Positions 1 to 8,639 of a stretch of DNA of 64,000 bases are shown in pieces (within the stretch, counting starts at the first letter, position 1; every line of letters begins with the position of its first letter). A program made the position numbers and the translations under genes. The notes beneath the pieces are model-generated. The model saw only the letters and a list, made by a program, of their open reading frames with translations. It was not told the DNA's origin and ran no database searches. This DNA comes from Doryteuthis pealeii (Eukaryota; Mollusca; Cephalopoda; Myopsida; Loliginidae), in contig CM042157.1 in the NCBI GenBank assembly GCA_023376005.1, forward strand, positions 51,977,833 through 52,041,832, in the 5' to 3' direction.

Positions 1-1204
1 TTTTATTTTACGTTTAATATAAAGAACAATTCCAAGTTTATGTGTTAGAAAAAAGAAATTTCTCTTACATAAAACCTACAATTTTGCATTTCAAAGTAAA
101 TTGCCGTACATTCCCACTCTTTGTTGACAGTTATCGCATCTTGACGTGTGCACCTTATCTTAGTATGGAGGGCTAAACGTATAAAAAATTATTTTATGAA
201 GCAAAAACAAATTACTAATTTAGCATTTCCTTGATGCCTCACGATTTAACTCTTAATATTATTGAAAAAGAAAGTTGGGAAAATCAGAATTACAATGTTA
301 GAAATTATTTATAATAAAATTTTAACTGAACGGTAATATCTGCTTTCTGGATATAAACGGGAGAATTATTTGTTTCCAAATAAAATAATAAATTTCTCCA
401 AACACTGTTTGTTTGAGTTTTCTTTTACAGAGTATAATTATACATGCGTCACGGATTCGAACCTATTAACTTATGGACCCAGAACACAAGCAAGATATTT
501 TTTATACAATATTTTCTTTGATTAAATAAATACGATTTTGCTGTACATTAAAGAAAAGTATTTATTTTACATTTTATAAATTTTTAAAAATCCCTGAAAA
601 ATAAAATAAAAATGTAGACAATAGGAACTTTTAATATAAAATTCTTTTGAAAATAATCTAACAATTAAAAAACAACAACAAAAAAGAAAAAGATACATAT
701 TTTTTCTTATTTACGAGATTTAAGTTTCAATGTTTAAGATGCCCTATTTCCAAAACCGATTTATTAGTGAATTATCTTTTTTTTACATATGTTCCATCAT
801 TAAATTGTCTTTCGAAAAATGTAAAATTTATTTATGTACAAAAAAAAAAAAATCTTGGTACGGGGATCAACACGCGAAACATATTGGTGCATATCGCATT
901 AATGCGTTCTGGCCCCTTGCCCTAAAAAACACTACATGATGCCTTCTGAAAATTCGAACCATGCTATATATGAACTTCCTACCTGGGTAAAGAAGAACAA
1001 TTTCCTCATAAATTCCTACAATAAAATAAATTGAACCCTCATTTTATGTCTGTGTTTTTGCAATAAATGTTTTATTTTTCTTGCACCCATTATTTTACAA
1101 TACTAAATATATCTTCTTGGAGATATGTTAGCATCATATATATTTATAATATGGCTAGACTACATAAGTAAACATCATTAGATGTTATAAATAAATATTT
1201 TTTT
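1..1204. other. AT-rich sequence without a recognisable gene
   Basis: I see no open frame with coding character, no RNA gene and no clear repeat end here. The sequence is AT-rich with short homopolymer runs. A short stretch near 451-466 resembles a box B like fragment of tRNA-derived sequence but has no partner box A, so I do not call it. Confidence 0.5.
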
Positions 1205-1862
1205 AAAGGCAAGAAGCAGGCAATATTCTGCACCGAATGCAGCATGGAACATCACCCTCTATGTGAACTCCAATAAAACCAAGTTCATGTGTTTTTAAAA
1301 TTAAGGAGGCATCTCCACGTTCGATGATAAACCCTGGAAATTGGTGTTACAATTAACGTACCTAGGTAGTAATATCTTATCTAAAGAAAGCCATGTTAAT
1401 CAATGCATAGTGAAAGGCATGGTCTTCCATGGACTATCAGTCATATAGAAATCTGATCTCATTGACAAGTTAAAGCAACAATTCTTCACAACCATAGCTG
1501 TATCATTGCTACTGTACAACTGCACCACTTGGATACTAACATAGCACCTAGAGAATAAGCTACATGGGAACTGCACAAGAATGCAGAATGTAATTTCAAA
1601 AAAGTTGTGGAAGCAACACCCCATGAGAAAGCAGCTGCCACTTATCACACAAACAATCTGAGTAAAATGCTAGACACTGCTGGAGAATCAAGGACAAACT
1701 CATGATGTTTTTGTATGGAAACCAGCAGACAGGCACACCAGTGTGGACCGTTGAGCAAAGATGTACATTGACCAACTCTGTGCAGATATTGGATGCTGTG
1801 AAGAGGACCTCTTGAGAACAATGATTGATAGGGTAGGGTTGGCTAGAGATTGTCATGGATAT
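1205..1862 (+). pseudogene. Degenerate RTE-type LINE reverse transcriptase, C-terminal part
   Basis: Read on the plus strand across several frames, this encodes recognisable pieces of the C-terminal thumb region of RTE-like endonuclease/reverse transcriptases: a Y-L-G-S like strand near 1358-1372, a leucine-rich 'LLYNCTTW' like segment near 1505-1535, and near its end the signature IDQLCADIGCCEEDL (about 1762-1806) followed by a degenerate MIDR. Stops and frameshifts interrupt all frames, so it is a dead fragment. The polymerase YxDD motif is not present; it would lie upstream of the fragment. It runs directly into the Helitron-like 3' terminus that ends at 2083, and the same combination is seen again at 46728-47302. 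Family assignment is by recall of RTE protein motifs. Confidence 0.65.
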
Positions 1863-2082
1863 TCATGATTAAAATCCTACTTACCTTTAATTACAAATTA
1901 ACTAACCAAGTGACCCTTCTCTTGTTCTTCCTTTGGTCATTTGATAATGTTTACTCCAGTTTAAATAACTTATTTGGACAGTTTTGGAAAACTTTAAATT
2001 AGTGAAATAATATTATCATGTGATTTTTTCCAACAATCTAAACTGAGCACAATGGGTGACCCAACGGGTCACGTCTTTTCTA

Positions 2083-2083
<1 letters not shown>
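1863..2083 (+). mobile_element. Helitron-like 3' end, family 2, copy 1
   Basis: The segment ends in a 7-bp perfect stem (GTGACCC at 2056-2062, loop AAC, GGGTCAC at 2066-2072), then a short T-rich spacer and CTAG at 2080-2083, directly followed by TATATA. A hairpin about ten bases before a terminal CTRR and insertion next to T is the known 3' end architecture of Helitrons. The body upstream is AT-rich and matches the copy ending at 47302 over its whole length, including the preceding RTE fragment. No Rep/helicase gene is present, so the element would be non-autonomous. The 5' end (TC) was not located. Confidence 0.55.

Positions 2084-2124
<41 letters not shown>
2084..2124. repeat. (AT)n microsatellite
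   Basis: An uninterrupted AT dinucleotide tract directly after the CTAG end of the Helitron-like element. AT tracts follow nearly every CTAG end in this window, consistent with insertion into TA-rich targets. Confidence 0.9.
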
Positions 2125-2129
<5 letters not shown>

Positions 2130-2298
2130 GATTTTTTTTTCTTTTGGGCTAACTCATCAAGAAAGTTAAAATCTAATTCTAACTTCCAAATTTGTGGTCT
2201 TTAAAATCTCCCACTGAAAACTGAGCTGGCCTTAACTGACCTTATAGGTTACATTTCAAACTCAGTTGTTATAACAATCTCTCTCTAAACATAACAGT

Positions 2299-2576
2299 TT
2301 AATTCTTTTTAAATAATCTACACTCTGTATCAAATAAAGATTTGGACAATCTATTACCTAATACTCCTTCATTATGAACTTGATTATTTTTTATATATTT
2401 CTTAGTTCTAAGAAATCTTTCTTTTTTTTTATCAGGGTGACTTTTAAATGTGGTCTTTTTAGGTTTCATAGCATCATTACCAAATACCCTTTTACATAGG
2501 AGGCATATAGTCTTTGTTTCATTTGTATGCAAAGCTATACATTCAAGTTTCAAATATTCTTGTGAATATTGTTAAC
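2299..2576 (-). pseudogene. hAT/ZBED-type transposase BED-finger fragment
   Basis: The minus strand reads through an 84-residue open stretch with ICLLCKRVFGNDAMKP followed by a downstream SHPDKK. The C-x2-C pair, the N-D/E-A-M-K-P motif and the following H fit the N-terminal BED-type zinc finger region of ZBED5/SCAND3-like hAT transposases, where the usual pattern is C-x2-C, a conserved SN-MKPSKL motif, then H and H/C. The fragment stops within the linker that normally precedes the catalytic domain; no DDE region follows. Its N-terminal side is cut by LTR-1, which inserted at 2581, and a possible continuation lies after 6027. A chance open frame is possible but the motif match makes it unlikely. 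Confidence 0.55.
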
Positions 2577-2581
2577 ATTTC

Positions 2582-2823
2582 TGTGATATAAAGAAAAACA
2601 AATGAAACTCCTCTTACCTCGGGCTAGGAAAAGAAATGGCGCCCGAAGGTCTGTACTCTTATAAAAGAGTACAGACCGGAAGTGAGGTGGTTTGTGGGAG
2701 AGGAGTGGAGAAATAAATGAGCCGAATTTCTTGGCAGTCGGGGAACGAGGTGATCGCGAACAGACCGTCGAACAAACACGAAGATTAGTCAGATTAGAGA
2801 TTTCACGGAGTAGAGATTTTACA
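2582..2823 (+). repeat. 5' LTR of LTR-1
   Basis: This 242-bp terminal repeat starts TG and ends CA and matches 5766-6022. It contains a strong inverted repeat around 2651-2677 (the GGTCTGTACTCTT region pairing with AAGAGTACAGACC), which is also kept in the other LTR and probably lies in the transcribed leader. An AATAAA signal is at 2713-2718. It lacks a short internal duplication that the 3' LTR carries. Confidence 0.93.
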
Positions 2824-2840
2824 AGCTATTTTCGGCAACG

Positions 2841-3527
2841 ATGGCTTCTGCACAATTGGGCAATATAATCAGGCCTTTTTGTGGGGATGGAGACATTATT
2901 GCGTGGTTGAAAAAGGTTCGGCTGGTTGCTAAGCTACAGAATATCACTGACGTCGCTACGATGATTCCGTTATTTTTGGGGGGTGACGCGTTGGCCCTGT
3001 CCTTGGAGATGAGCGAGCGAGACCAGGAAGACGCTGATCTTATAAGTAACAGGCTAATAATTGCATTTGCCGAAGGGCCCTTCGTGGCGTACGAAAAGCT
3101 AAAGAGGGTGAAATTGACCGGCAAATCAGCTAACAAGATAAAGCGGCTGGTGGACTTGGCTGGGTACAGGGGTCTTGGCGCGGAACATACGGCAAAACTG
3201 GCCTTTATAACTGGGTTTCCCGACGACATTGGGAAAAGGCTCCAACAAGTGACCGGGGTCGAAAAGATGGACGTGTGTGACCTCATCCCGATGGCGAAGG
3301 TGTTGACGAGCACTCGACCATCTGAGGTTGGAATGGTAGCGGCAGCCCTGCAAGAGAAAGAGGGACGCGATGGGAGACAAGGGCATATCAAGTGCTTCGA
3401 ATGTGCCGGACCACACTTACGAAAGGACTGTCATGAATACCAAAAGAAAATTCGGTGTTACAAGTGCAATAACACTGGTCACATCGCCAGGAATTGCCAA
3501 CAGGGAAACGAGCGAGGGGAAGCTTGA
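2841..3527 (+). CDS. gag: Gag protein of LTR-1
   Basis: This open frame encodes a 228-residue Gag, the structural protein that packages element RNA. The first ATG is 18 bases after the 5' LTR, in a GCAACGATGG context that fits an animal start. The N-terminal half is a helical capsid-like region without a named motif. Two nucleic-acid-binding CCHC knuckles follow: C-x2-C-x3-H-x4-C near residues 184-196 (one residue shorter than usual) and a canonical C-x2-C-x4-H-x4-C, CYKCNNTGHIARNC, near residues 206-219. The frame ends in TGA at 3525-3527. Just before the stop lies an in-phase GGGAAAC heptamer, and the protease frame overlaps in the -1 register, so Gag-Pol is likely made by ribosomal frameshifting. 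The frame is intact. Confidence 0.9.
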   Translation: MASAQLGNIIRPFCGDGDIIAWLKKVRLVAKLQNITDVATMIPLFLGGDALALSLEMSERDQEDADLISNRLIIAFAEGPFVAYEKLKRVKLTGKSANKIKRLVDLAGYRGLGAEHTAKLAFITGFPDDIGKRLQQVTGVEKMDVCDLIPMAKVLTSTRPSEVGMVAAALQEKEGRDGRQGHIKCFECAGPHLRKDCHEYQKKIRCYKCNNTGHIARNCQQGNERGEA

Positions 3528-3859
3528 GCGCCAGTGGCTACCCTAGCATGCGGATGATGGCGCACCTTAGACAACCGCCCAAAGTGGAGGTTATTATAGA
3601 AGGGGAAAGAGTGAGGGCCCTGGTTGACACCGGATGTACTACCACGATGGTGCGAACGCGACTGGTGACTGGATGGAGGGGGAGTAGCCGAGTTGTGGCA
3701 TTTGATGGCCGACGAGTCAAGTGTCGCGGGATGAGCGACGTCACCCTTGTACTGGACGGGCAACAGCTGACCCTGAACGCAATAGTGACTGACCGCCTGG
3801 TTCCTGGGGTCGAGGCGATTATAGGGATAGACGCAATCTATCAGCTGGGGGGGCTATAG
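3494..3859 (+). CDS. pol: Aspartic protease domain of LTR-1 Pol
   Basis: This -1-frame stretch encodes the retropepsin that cleaves Gag-Pol. The active site loop LVDTGCTTTMV has its catalytic Asp codon at 3626-3628, and the C-terminal I-I-G-x-D motif (IIGIDAIYQLGG) lies near 3817-3855, as expected of an LTR element protease. Translation would normally enter from gag by frameshift; the listed start is only the first in-frame ATG. The frame ends at a TAG at 3857-3859, immediately after a run of seven G at 3847-3853. A one-base length change in that run would explain the shift into the next frame, so the stop is probably a lesion or a base-call artefact, not a natural end. Confidence 0.8.
   Translation: MPTGKRARGSLSASGYPSMRMMAHLRQPPKVEVIIEGERVRALVDTGCTTTMVRTRLVTGWRGSSRVVAFDGRRVKCRGMSDVTLVLDGQQLTLNAIVTDRLVPGVEAIIGIDAIYQLGGL
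3503..3509 (+). promoter_or_regulatory. -1 ribosomal frameshift slippery heptamer
   Basis: GGGAAAC sits with the zero-frame codons GGA AAC (3504-3509), which is the exact X-XXY-YYZ phase required for simultaneous slippage. It is 15 bases before the gag stop, and the protease frame that overlaps it is in the -1 register. The sequence downstream is GC-richer than average and could fold, but I did not establish a pseudoknot. Confidence 0.7.
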
Positions 3860-4890
3860 GAGATAATGGGGATGTGCGGTTTAAAAGGAACTGCAGTGCA
3901 GCAAGTGCGACACCAGATGTCATGGTCCCCGAAGAAGATACGATAACCGACAAGGACTTCATTGCAAAGTTTGCTGATGGAAAATGGACGGTGCAGTGGA
4001 AGTGGGTGGCGGAGCCGCCAGTATTGAAGAACAGGGTGAGTCAGTATGAGACGAGACTCAAAGAGGTAGAAGAGGCGGCATTCGAAGAGGTGGATTGAGG
4101 AGGGGATTTTGGCACCATGGAAGGATGATGTACGAGAAGGTTTATTGCCGCTGATGGTGGTGGTCCAACCAACAAAAAATAAGGTCCGACCAGTTCTGGA
4201 TTACCGAGAGTTAAATGAACATGTGTCGTGCCACGCTGGAGGAGAGTACATTGATGTCTGTGGGGAGACCCTGCGAAGGTGGCAACAAAAGACCGGAGCA
4301 TCCAAAATTGTGGATTTGAAATCCGCTTACCTACAAATCCACGTTGCGCCACACTTAAGAAAATATCAGCTAGTAAGATACAAAGGAAATACATACTGTC
4401 TAACCAGATTGGGTTTTGGTCTGAGTGTTGCCCCCAAAATCATGACGGCAATATTAGAGGCAGTTCTGAAGGATGAGATGAGCGTCGGAGAAGCCACCGA
4501 CGTGTACATCGATGACATTTTGGTCGATGAGACGGTGGTGTCAGTGGAAAGAGTCGTGGGGCAGCTAAAAATGTTTGGCCTAACAGCGAAAAACCCAGAA
4601 ATGTTAGATGGTGGTACAGCACTGGGGCTCCGTTTGGAGCGAGATTGCGCTGGCGAGTTGACATTCAGGAGAGGGAATACTGTGCCAGAAATTGACGACG
4701 AGATGACTAGGCGGCAGCTATTTTCCGTTTGTGGAAAATTAGTCGCAGGATGGCTGCGTACGACCTGCAGCTACATAAAAAGAATGGCTGAAGGAGTGGC
4801 CTGGCAAGACAAGGTGGGTGAGAAGACAGTTGCCGTGATACGAGAGGTGGTTAAAGAAGTGAAAAAGGAGGATCCAGTGCGAGGAAAGTG
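3860..4890 (+). pseudogene. pol: Reverse transcriptase of LTR-1 Pol, frame-broken
   Basis: The RT domain is spread over two frames. The first part (to 4098) holds the linker and the start of the fingers; the second part (from 4109) has PVLDYRELN, the palm motif VDLKSAYLQI (its Asp is the first catalytic carboxylate), LTRLGFGLSVAPKI and the catalytic YIDD at 4505-4516. The break near 4085-4100 is a small indel. Shortly after CGKLVAGWLR the expected continuation into RNase H is absent and sequence jumps to integrase near 4890-4910. The stretch around 4741-4755 also looks a few residues shorter than the family norm. RT catalytic residues themselves are intact. The sequence type (LTRLGFGL..AP) belongs to a group of invertebrate gypsy-like elements I recall but cannot name. 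Confidence 0.82.
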
Positions 4891-5745
4891 GCACGTCCCA
4901 AGGACGACGACAGGCGTTGTGTACAGTGTCAGTCCATTGATCCGTCACCAAGGGTGCACGAGCCGGGAGAATTACAGGTGAACGAGAATTGGAAGCGACT
5001 GGCCGTTGACGTCACCCATTATAGAGGAGCGGAATATCTGACTATGGTCAATTGTGGACCTGGGAGATTTGCTCTCTGGCGAAGAATGAAATCAGAGACC
5101 GCAGAAGAAATCGCAGGAATACTTAATGGGGTTTTCCTTGAACATGGTCCAGTTGAAGAGGTGTTGTCGGACAATGGGACGGCGTTTCGTTCAGAAACAT
5201 TGCGATGGACGGCTTGGTGGAATGTCAGGCAGTACTTCAGAGCAGCCTATAGACCCAGTGGCAACCGCATTGTTGAACGAAACCACAGGACCATTAAAGC
5301 GGTGGCAGAGAGGGGAGAGATTTCGTCAGAAGAGGCTGTCTTTTGGTACAACATGTCACCCAGGTCAGGACAAACGAAGGAGACAATGCCGCAAGAATCT
5401 GTTTTCTGTTATGCGTGGCAACATCCGAGAGTTGTACCGGTTGAAAGTGAGGGTGGGACGTCGGGCGCCATACAGGTAGGGGATGAGGTCTGGGTGAAAC
5501 CCCCTAATGTCCGTTGCACGACACAGTGGGGGAGAGGAACAGTAACGGCCACACAGTCAAGAAACAACGTGTCTGTTGATGGAGTGCCACAACACGTATT
5601 AGATGTGAGACCAGTGGAGGGCCTATCTTCTGAAGATGAAGAAGTAGATGAGGGGCAGCAGGACGACGGCTCACAAGGAAGTTTGCAACAACGCGCACAG
5701 AGGAGTAGACGGCCACCACAGTGGTTGCAAGACTACAAGCTATGA
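4888..5745 (+). CDS. pol: Integrase core of LTR-1 Pol, N-terminally truncated
   Basis: This 285-residue frame encodes a retroviral-type integrase lacking most of its N-terminal HHCC finger; only the second cysteine pair, CVQCQSIDPSP, remains near residues 11-21. The catalytic triad is intact: Asp at residue 41 (codon 5008), Asp at 95 in SDNG (codon 5170) and Glu at 130 in IVERNHRTIK (codon 5275), with 34 residues between the last two, one fewer than the common 35. A C-terminal domain with a VGDEVWVKP motif follows, then an acidic and basic tail that stops at 5743-5745, twenty bases before the 3' LTR. The ATG listed is not a natural start; the domain would have been part of Pol. The frame is the one after the internal deletion. 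Confidence 0.85.
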   Translation: MARPKDDDRRCVQCQSIDPSPRVHEPGELQVNENWKRLAVDVTHYRGAEYLTMVNCGPGRFALWRRMKSETAEEIAGILNGVFLEHGPVEEVLSDNGTAFRSETLRWTAWWNVRQYFRAAYRPSGNRIVERNHRTIKAVAERGEISSEEAVFWYNMSPRSGQTKETMPQESVFCYAWQHPRVVPVESEGGTSGAIQVGDEVWVKPPNVRCTTQWGRGTVTATQSRNNVSVDGVPQHVLDVRPVEGLSSEDEEVDEGQQDDGSQGSLQQRAQRSRRPPQWLQDYKL

Positions 5746-5748
5746 TCC

Positions 5749-5765
5749 TGAAGATCAGGGGGGCG
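5749..5765 (+). promoter_or_regulatory. Polypurine-tract region of LTR-1
   Basis: An AGGGGGG-containing purine run lies directly upstream of the 3' LTR, the expected position of the plus-strand primer. Confidence 0.5.
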
Positions 5766-6022
5766 TGTGATATAAAGAAAAACAAATGAAACTCCTCTTA
5801 CCTCAGGCTAGGAAAAGAAATGGCGCCCGAAGGTCTGTACTCTTTTATAAGAGTACAGACCGGAAGTGAGGTGGTTTGTGGGAGAGGAGTGGAGAAATAA
5901 ATGAGCCGAATTTCTTGGCAGTCGGGGAACGAGGTGATCGCGAACAGACCGTCGAACGAGGTGATCGCGAGCAAACACAAAGATTTTTCAGAGTAGAGAT
6001 TTCACGGAGTAGAGATTTTACA
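5766..6022 (+). repeat. 3' LTR of LTR-1
   Basis: This 257-bp repeat matches 2582-2823 with only a few substitutions, plus a length difference near 5955-5975 where the ACGAGGTGATCGCGA block occurs twice. It is followed by the ATTTC target duplication. Confidence 0.93.
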
Positions 6023-6027
6023 ATTTC

Positions 6028-6589
6028 TTTTTAGGATCTTCAACGGTTGATGTGTCAAAAACCACAAGAAGCATAGATCGGTGTTTGTAAATTTCAAAAC
6101 ATAAGCAAAATATTTATGCTTGATATATCTGTTTACTTTTTCTTTAAACTAAGAGATGGACTCTTTAGCATTCTTTTATAGTGAATAAAAACAAGACTTG
6201 CCTGTTGACTTACCAAATGTACCTAGCAGAATTTGCTAAGAAAATAAACTTTAATAGCTACAATTTCACTATGATCTGTGGCAAGTCTACCAAAGTGGAG
6301 AATGTCAGTATATTGATATAGTTCTGTATTCTAATTGAGCTCTGAGTAATTTTTTTACCCCTTAAAATGTCTTATCAACTTCTGGTTTATATGAGCATGG
6401 GAGACTAGTGGATTATTATTAAAAAGAATATCAGTAATATTCTAATCATGTAACAGAAACTAACTTGTTCTCTAATGACTTTTTCACCCTCAAAACATCA
6501 TTACATTAGATTGTTATATTCAAATATAAATTTATGCCAAAATGAACAAATTTTCAAAACTTTGTTTTTGTTACTGTATGAATTTGCAT

Positions 6590-6623
<34 letters not shown>

Positions 6624-6694
6624 GTGATGGGGAGCAGTATTCTAAATGAAAATTGTTGATTTTTTTTTTTTTTTTTTTTTTTTTTTCATTTCAG
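6028..6694. other. AT-rich sequence with two long T runs
   Basis: Apart from a short possible continuation of the hAT fragment directly after 6027, nothing is recognisable. Two long T tracts (about 6592-6622 and 6660-6686) occur; the second forms an exaggerated polypyrimidine tract directly before the candidate exon. Confidence 0.6.
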
Positions 6695-6806
6695 TCCCTG
6701 TCAGGCTCAGTGATGAAACTGTTCTCTGAAAACTGTGGGAAAATTTCCAGGCAGTTCTTTCAGAACAATATGCCCGGCGGCAAGGTCTGGAGGAGTAAGA
6801 GTGTTG
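6695..6806 (+). CDS. Candidate internal exon of an unidentified host gene
   Basis: A long T-rich tract ends in CATTTCAG at 6687-6694, a strong acceptor. After it, composition changes to balanced base use for about 112 bases and then returns to AT-rich. Only one of the three frames is open across the segment; it encodes 37 residues containing KLFSENCGKISRQFFQNN and MPGGKVWR. Two donors are possible: GTAAGA at 6795 (100-bp exon) and GTAGGT at 6807 (112-bp exon). I do not recognise the protein family. No other exon of the gene was identified within the window, so it would be one exon between large introns. The alternative is a chance open frame in an old repeat; I see no second copy in the window. 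Confidence 0.5.
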
Positions 6807-6871
6807 GTAGGTTTAATGGTAAATTGGACATTTATTAATTCATGCCTTGCTTTCAATGCCATTTTCTTATT

Positions 6872-6932
6872 TTAACAACTACTCATCTTCTCTTAACAAC
6901 TACTCATCTTCTCTTAACAACTACTCATCTCT
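6872..6932. repeat. Three-copy 21-bp tandem repeat
   Basis: The unit TTAACAACTACTCATCTTCTC is repeated with perfect spacing, the third copy diverging at its end. It lies shortly after the candidate exon. Confidence 0.85.
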
Positions 6933-7024
6933 TTCTATATATTTTTTTCTTTTTAATCTACCTTTAAAAACATAAATTCACATCTTTTATTTCATCTGGA
7001 TTCTTGAAGGATTTTCACAGGATC

Positions 7025-7680
7025 GGGTAAAAAGAATTAACTGCGCTATCAGCTGGGGATGTAGAATACGCCGTCTGCACCTCTGTAGAAGGGTAAGATC
7101 CCCCCCACAATGGGGCCACCTGTTGGCTGTGGGTGGCGATCCATGATGCTTAAGTATTGAATCCTGGTGTCTTAGCAGTCCATGACTTGCAACACTCCAG
7201 TTTGGTCTTTAGGCTAGATGGGTGGTCGGAGAGGCCTTCTTCAATCAATCAGCTAGTCACATCAAGCCTTAGCACCTATATGATTGTTCCGGCCCCATTG
7301 CCCTTAACCCTTTTTATCATATACGTGCTGGAAGGTGGTGACTAAGGGTCTTAGTGTCCTGGGTGTGATGTTAAACTGCATTAATGGTGAAATTCCAATC
7401 CTGGAGCTCTCGGAAGTGTGGAGTACCCCTTCATTGCTATTACTCCCCAGGTCCACCCTGGCCGAGAGTGGTAGTACCTGTTAGGGTCCCATCTATGGGT
7501 TAGATAGAAGAAAATGAGTTAACAAAATGCGTTTTTAAAAAAGATTGAGTTCAAAAAGAATTTTCAATAGAATTTTCATCAAAAAGGAATATAGCAAAAT
7601 GTCTTCAGCATAGAATAACCCAAAAGGGTTGACATGCTGTAAAATCCAAAAAAGAAAGAAAGAGAGTAAAAATGATCAAG
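7025..7680 (+). repeat. Dispersed repeat R, copy 1
   Basis: About 500 bases of balanced composition running from near ATACGCCGTCTGCACCTC to TAGGGTCCCATCTATGGGTTA, followed by an A-rich tail ending near a TTGACATGCTGTAAAA motif. The same sequence occurs at 51050-51690 (plus), 20468-20940 (minus), 50573-51010 (minus, diverged) and as fragments near 11735-11762 and 42075-42200. No open frame or Pol III boxes are convincing, so its class is unknown; the A-rich tail suggests retroposition. Confidence 0.75.
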
Positions 7681-7904
7681 CACATCTTCCTAAACTCTGT
7701 TTTGCAATTGAAAGTTTTAATAAGAAAAAAAAAGATCAGTTTTAATTAGAAAAATGACACAGAATATGAGATCAACAAGAGTTGGCATCAAACTTCATTC
7801 AACAGAATGTGAATTCTCTAAATGTATTTAATGTTATGAAAATTTATGATAATTTTCTTTTATTCACTTTTATGTATAAGTTAGGTATACCTAATTTGTT
7901 AAAA

Positions 7905-8625
7905 AAATTTACCAAAAATTGGGGAATTATCCAATTTTGATGAAATTTTCAGTGTTGATTTATCAATGAATGAATTTTATAATGCATCAGTTATTTTATT
8001 TCAAAACCTTATGATTTCTTTCAGGTCACGTAACTTTGACCCCCCCCCTATTTTGGGGGCAAAAAATATTGGTGTGGTTATATGAATTCAAAACTAATTA
8101 CAGTATAAATAAAAAGACAAAAGACCGAAGGTGTGAATAGAAGAAAAAAAAAACTTTTAAGCGTTCTGTCCTGGTAGAAAATAAGTACCGAAAATCAGAA
8201 AATGAAATGAAAATAAAAACTTAAAAGATAATTTTTGGAGATCTTTATTTTACTCTTTTCAATAATTATTTAATTGGCTATTATCTTATAAAAGAAAAAA
8301 ATATACATCAATATTTATTCTGTTTAAAAGGGGGATGCTAAATTTTCTAGAGTTTTTAACAAAAAATTATTAGAATTCGATAATAAAGTAAAGTAGTTAT
8401 TAATTAAATGTTTTTAGAATCTAAAAATATGATATTTTAAACTTAACATCATACTATTCATATTTTAAATGAATTTTGAATATTAATTTAGCATAGCAGG
8501 AATACATAATTAAATCAGAAAGTTTTGAAATAAAATAACTGATGCATTATCACATTCATTCATTGAAAATTTCATTAAAATCGGATAATTCCCTGATTTT
8601 TGGTAATTTCTTTTCGATCAGAAGG
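7905..8625. repeat. Inverted-repeat element, family 3
   Basis: The arms 7905-8015 and 8519-8617 are inverted copies of each other (for example AATTATCC..TTTT.ATGAAATTTTCA and the GCATCAGTTATTTTATTTCAAAA block), about 500 bases apart. The same arm sequence occurs alone at 38395-38505 (minus sense) and 44890-45003 (plus sense). This fits a MITE-like or foldback repeat, but the outer ends and target duplication are not clear. Confidence 0.55.
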
Positions 8626-8639
8626 TTTAAATTTATTTT

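Larger units (their letters stand above)
2577..6027 (+). mobile_element. LTR retrotransposon LTR-1 (Ty3/gypsy type) with target duplication
   Basis: The element spans 2582-6022 and is flanked by the 5-bp target site duplication ATTTC (2577-2581 and 6023-6027). Both LTRs begin TGTGATATAAAG and end TTTTACA. Inside, in order, are gag with two zinc knuckles, an aspartic protease in the -1 frame, reverse transcriptase and integrase, the Ty3/gypsy order. The sequence between the end of RT and the integrase core is missing: no RNase H and no integrase HHCC finger are present. Several frame changes break pol. It inserted into a hAT-like fragment. LTRs are closely similar, so insertion appears fairly recent despite the damage. 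Confidence 0.92.

Noticed and set aside
2819..3416. Long minus-strand frames opposite LTR-1 gag
   Set aside because: They are mirror frames of the zinc-knuckle Gag and show no motif of their own.
6653..6694. ATG and poly-Phe start upstream of the candidate exon
   Set aside because: The residues come from a T-run that is more likely the polypyrimidine tract of a splice acceptor than coding sequence.
6872..6932. Three spaced repeats as a CRISPR-like array
   Set aside because: Units are directly adjacent without spacers, and the genome is eukaryotic; it is a simple tandem repeat.
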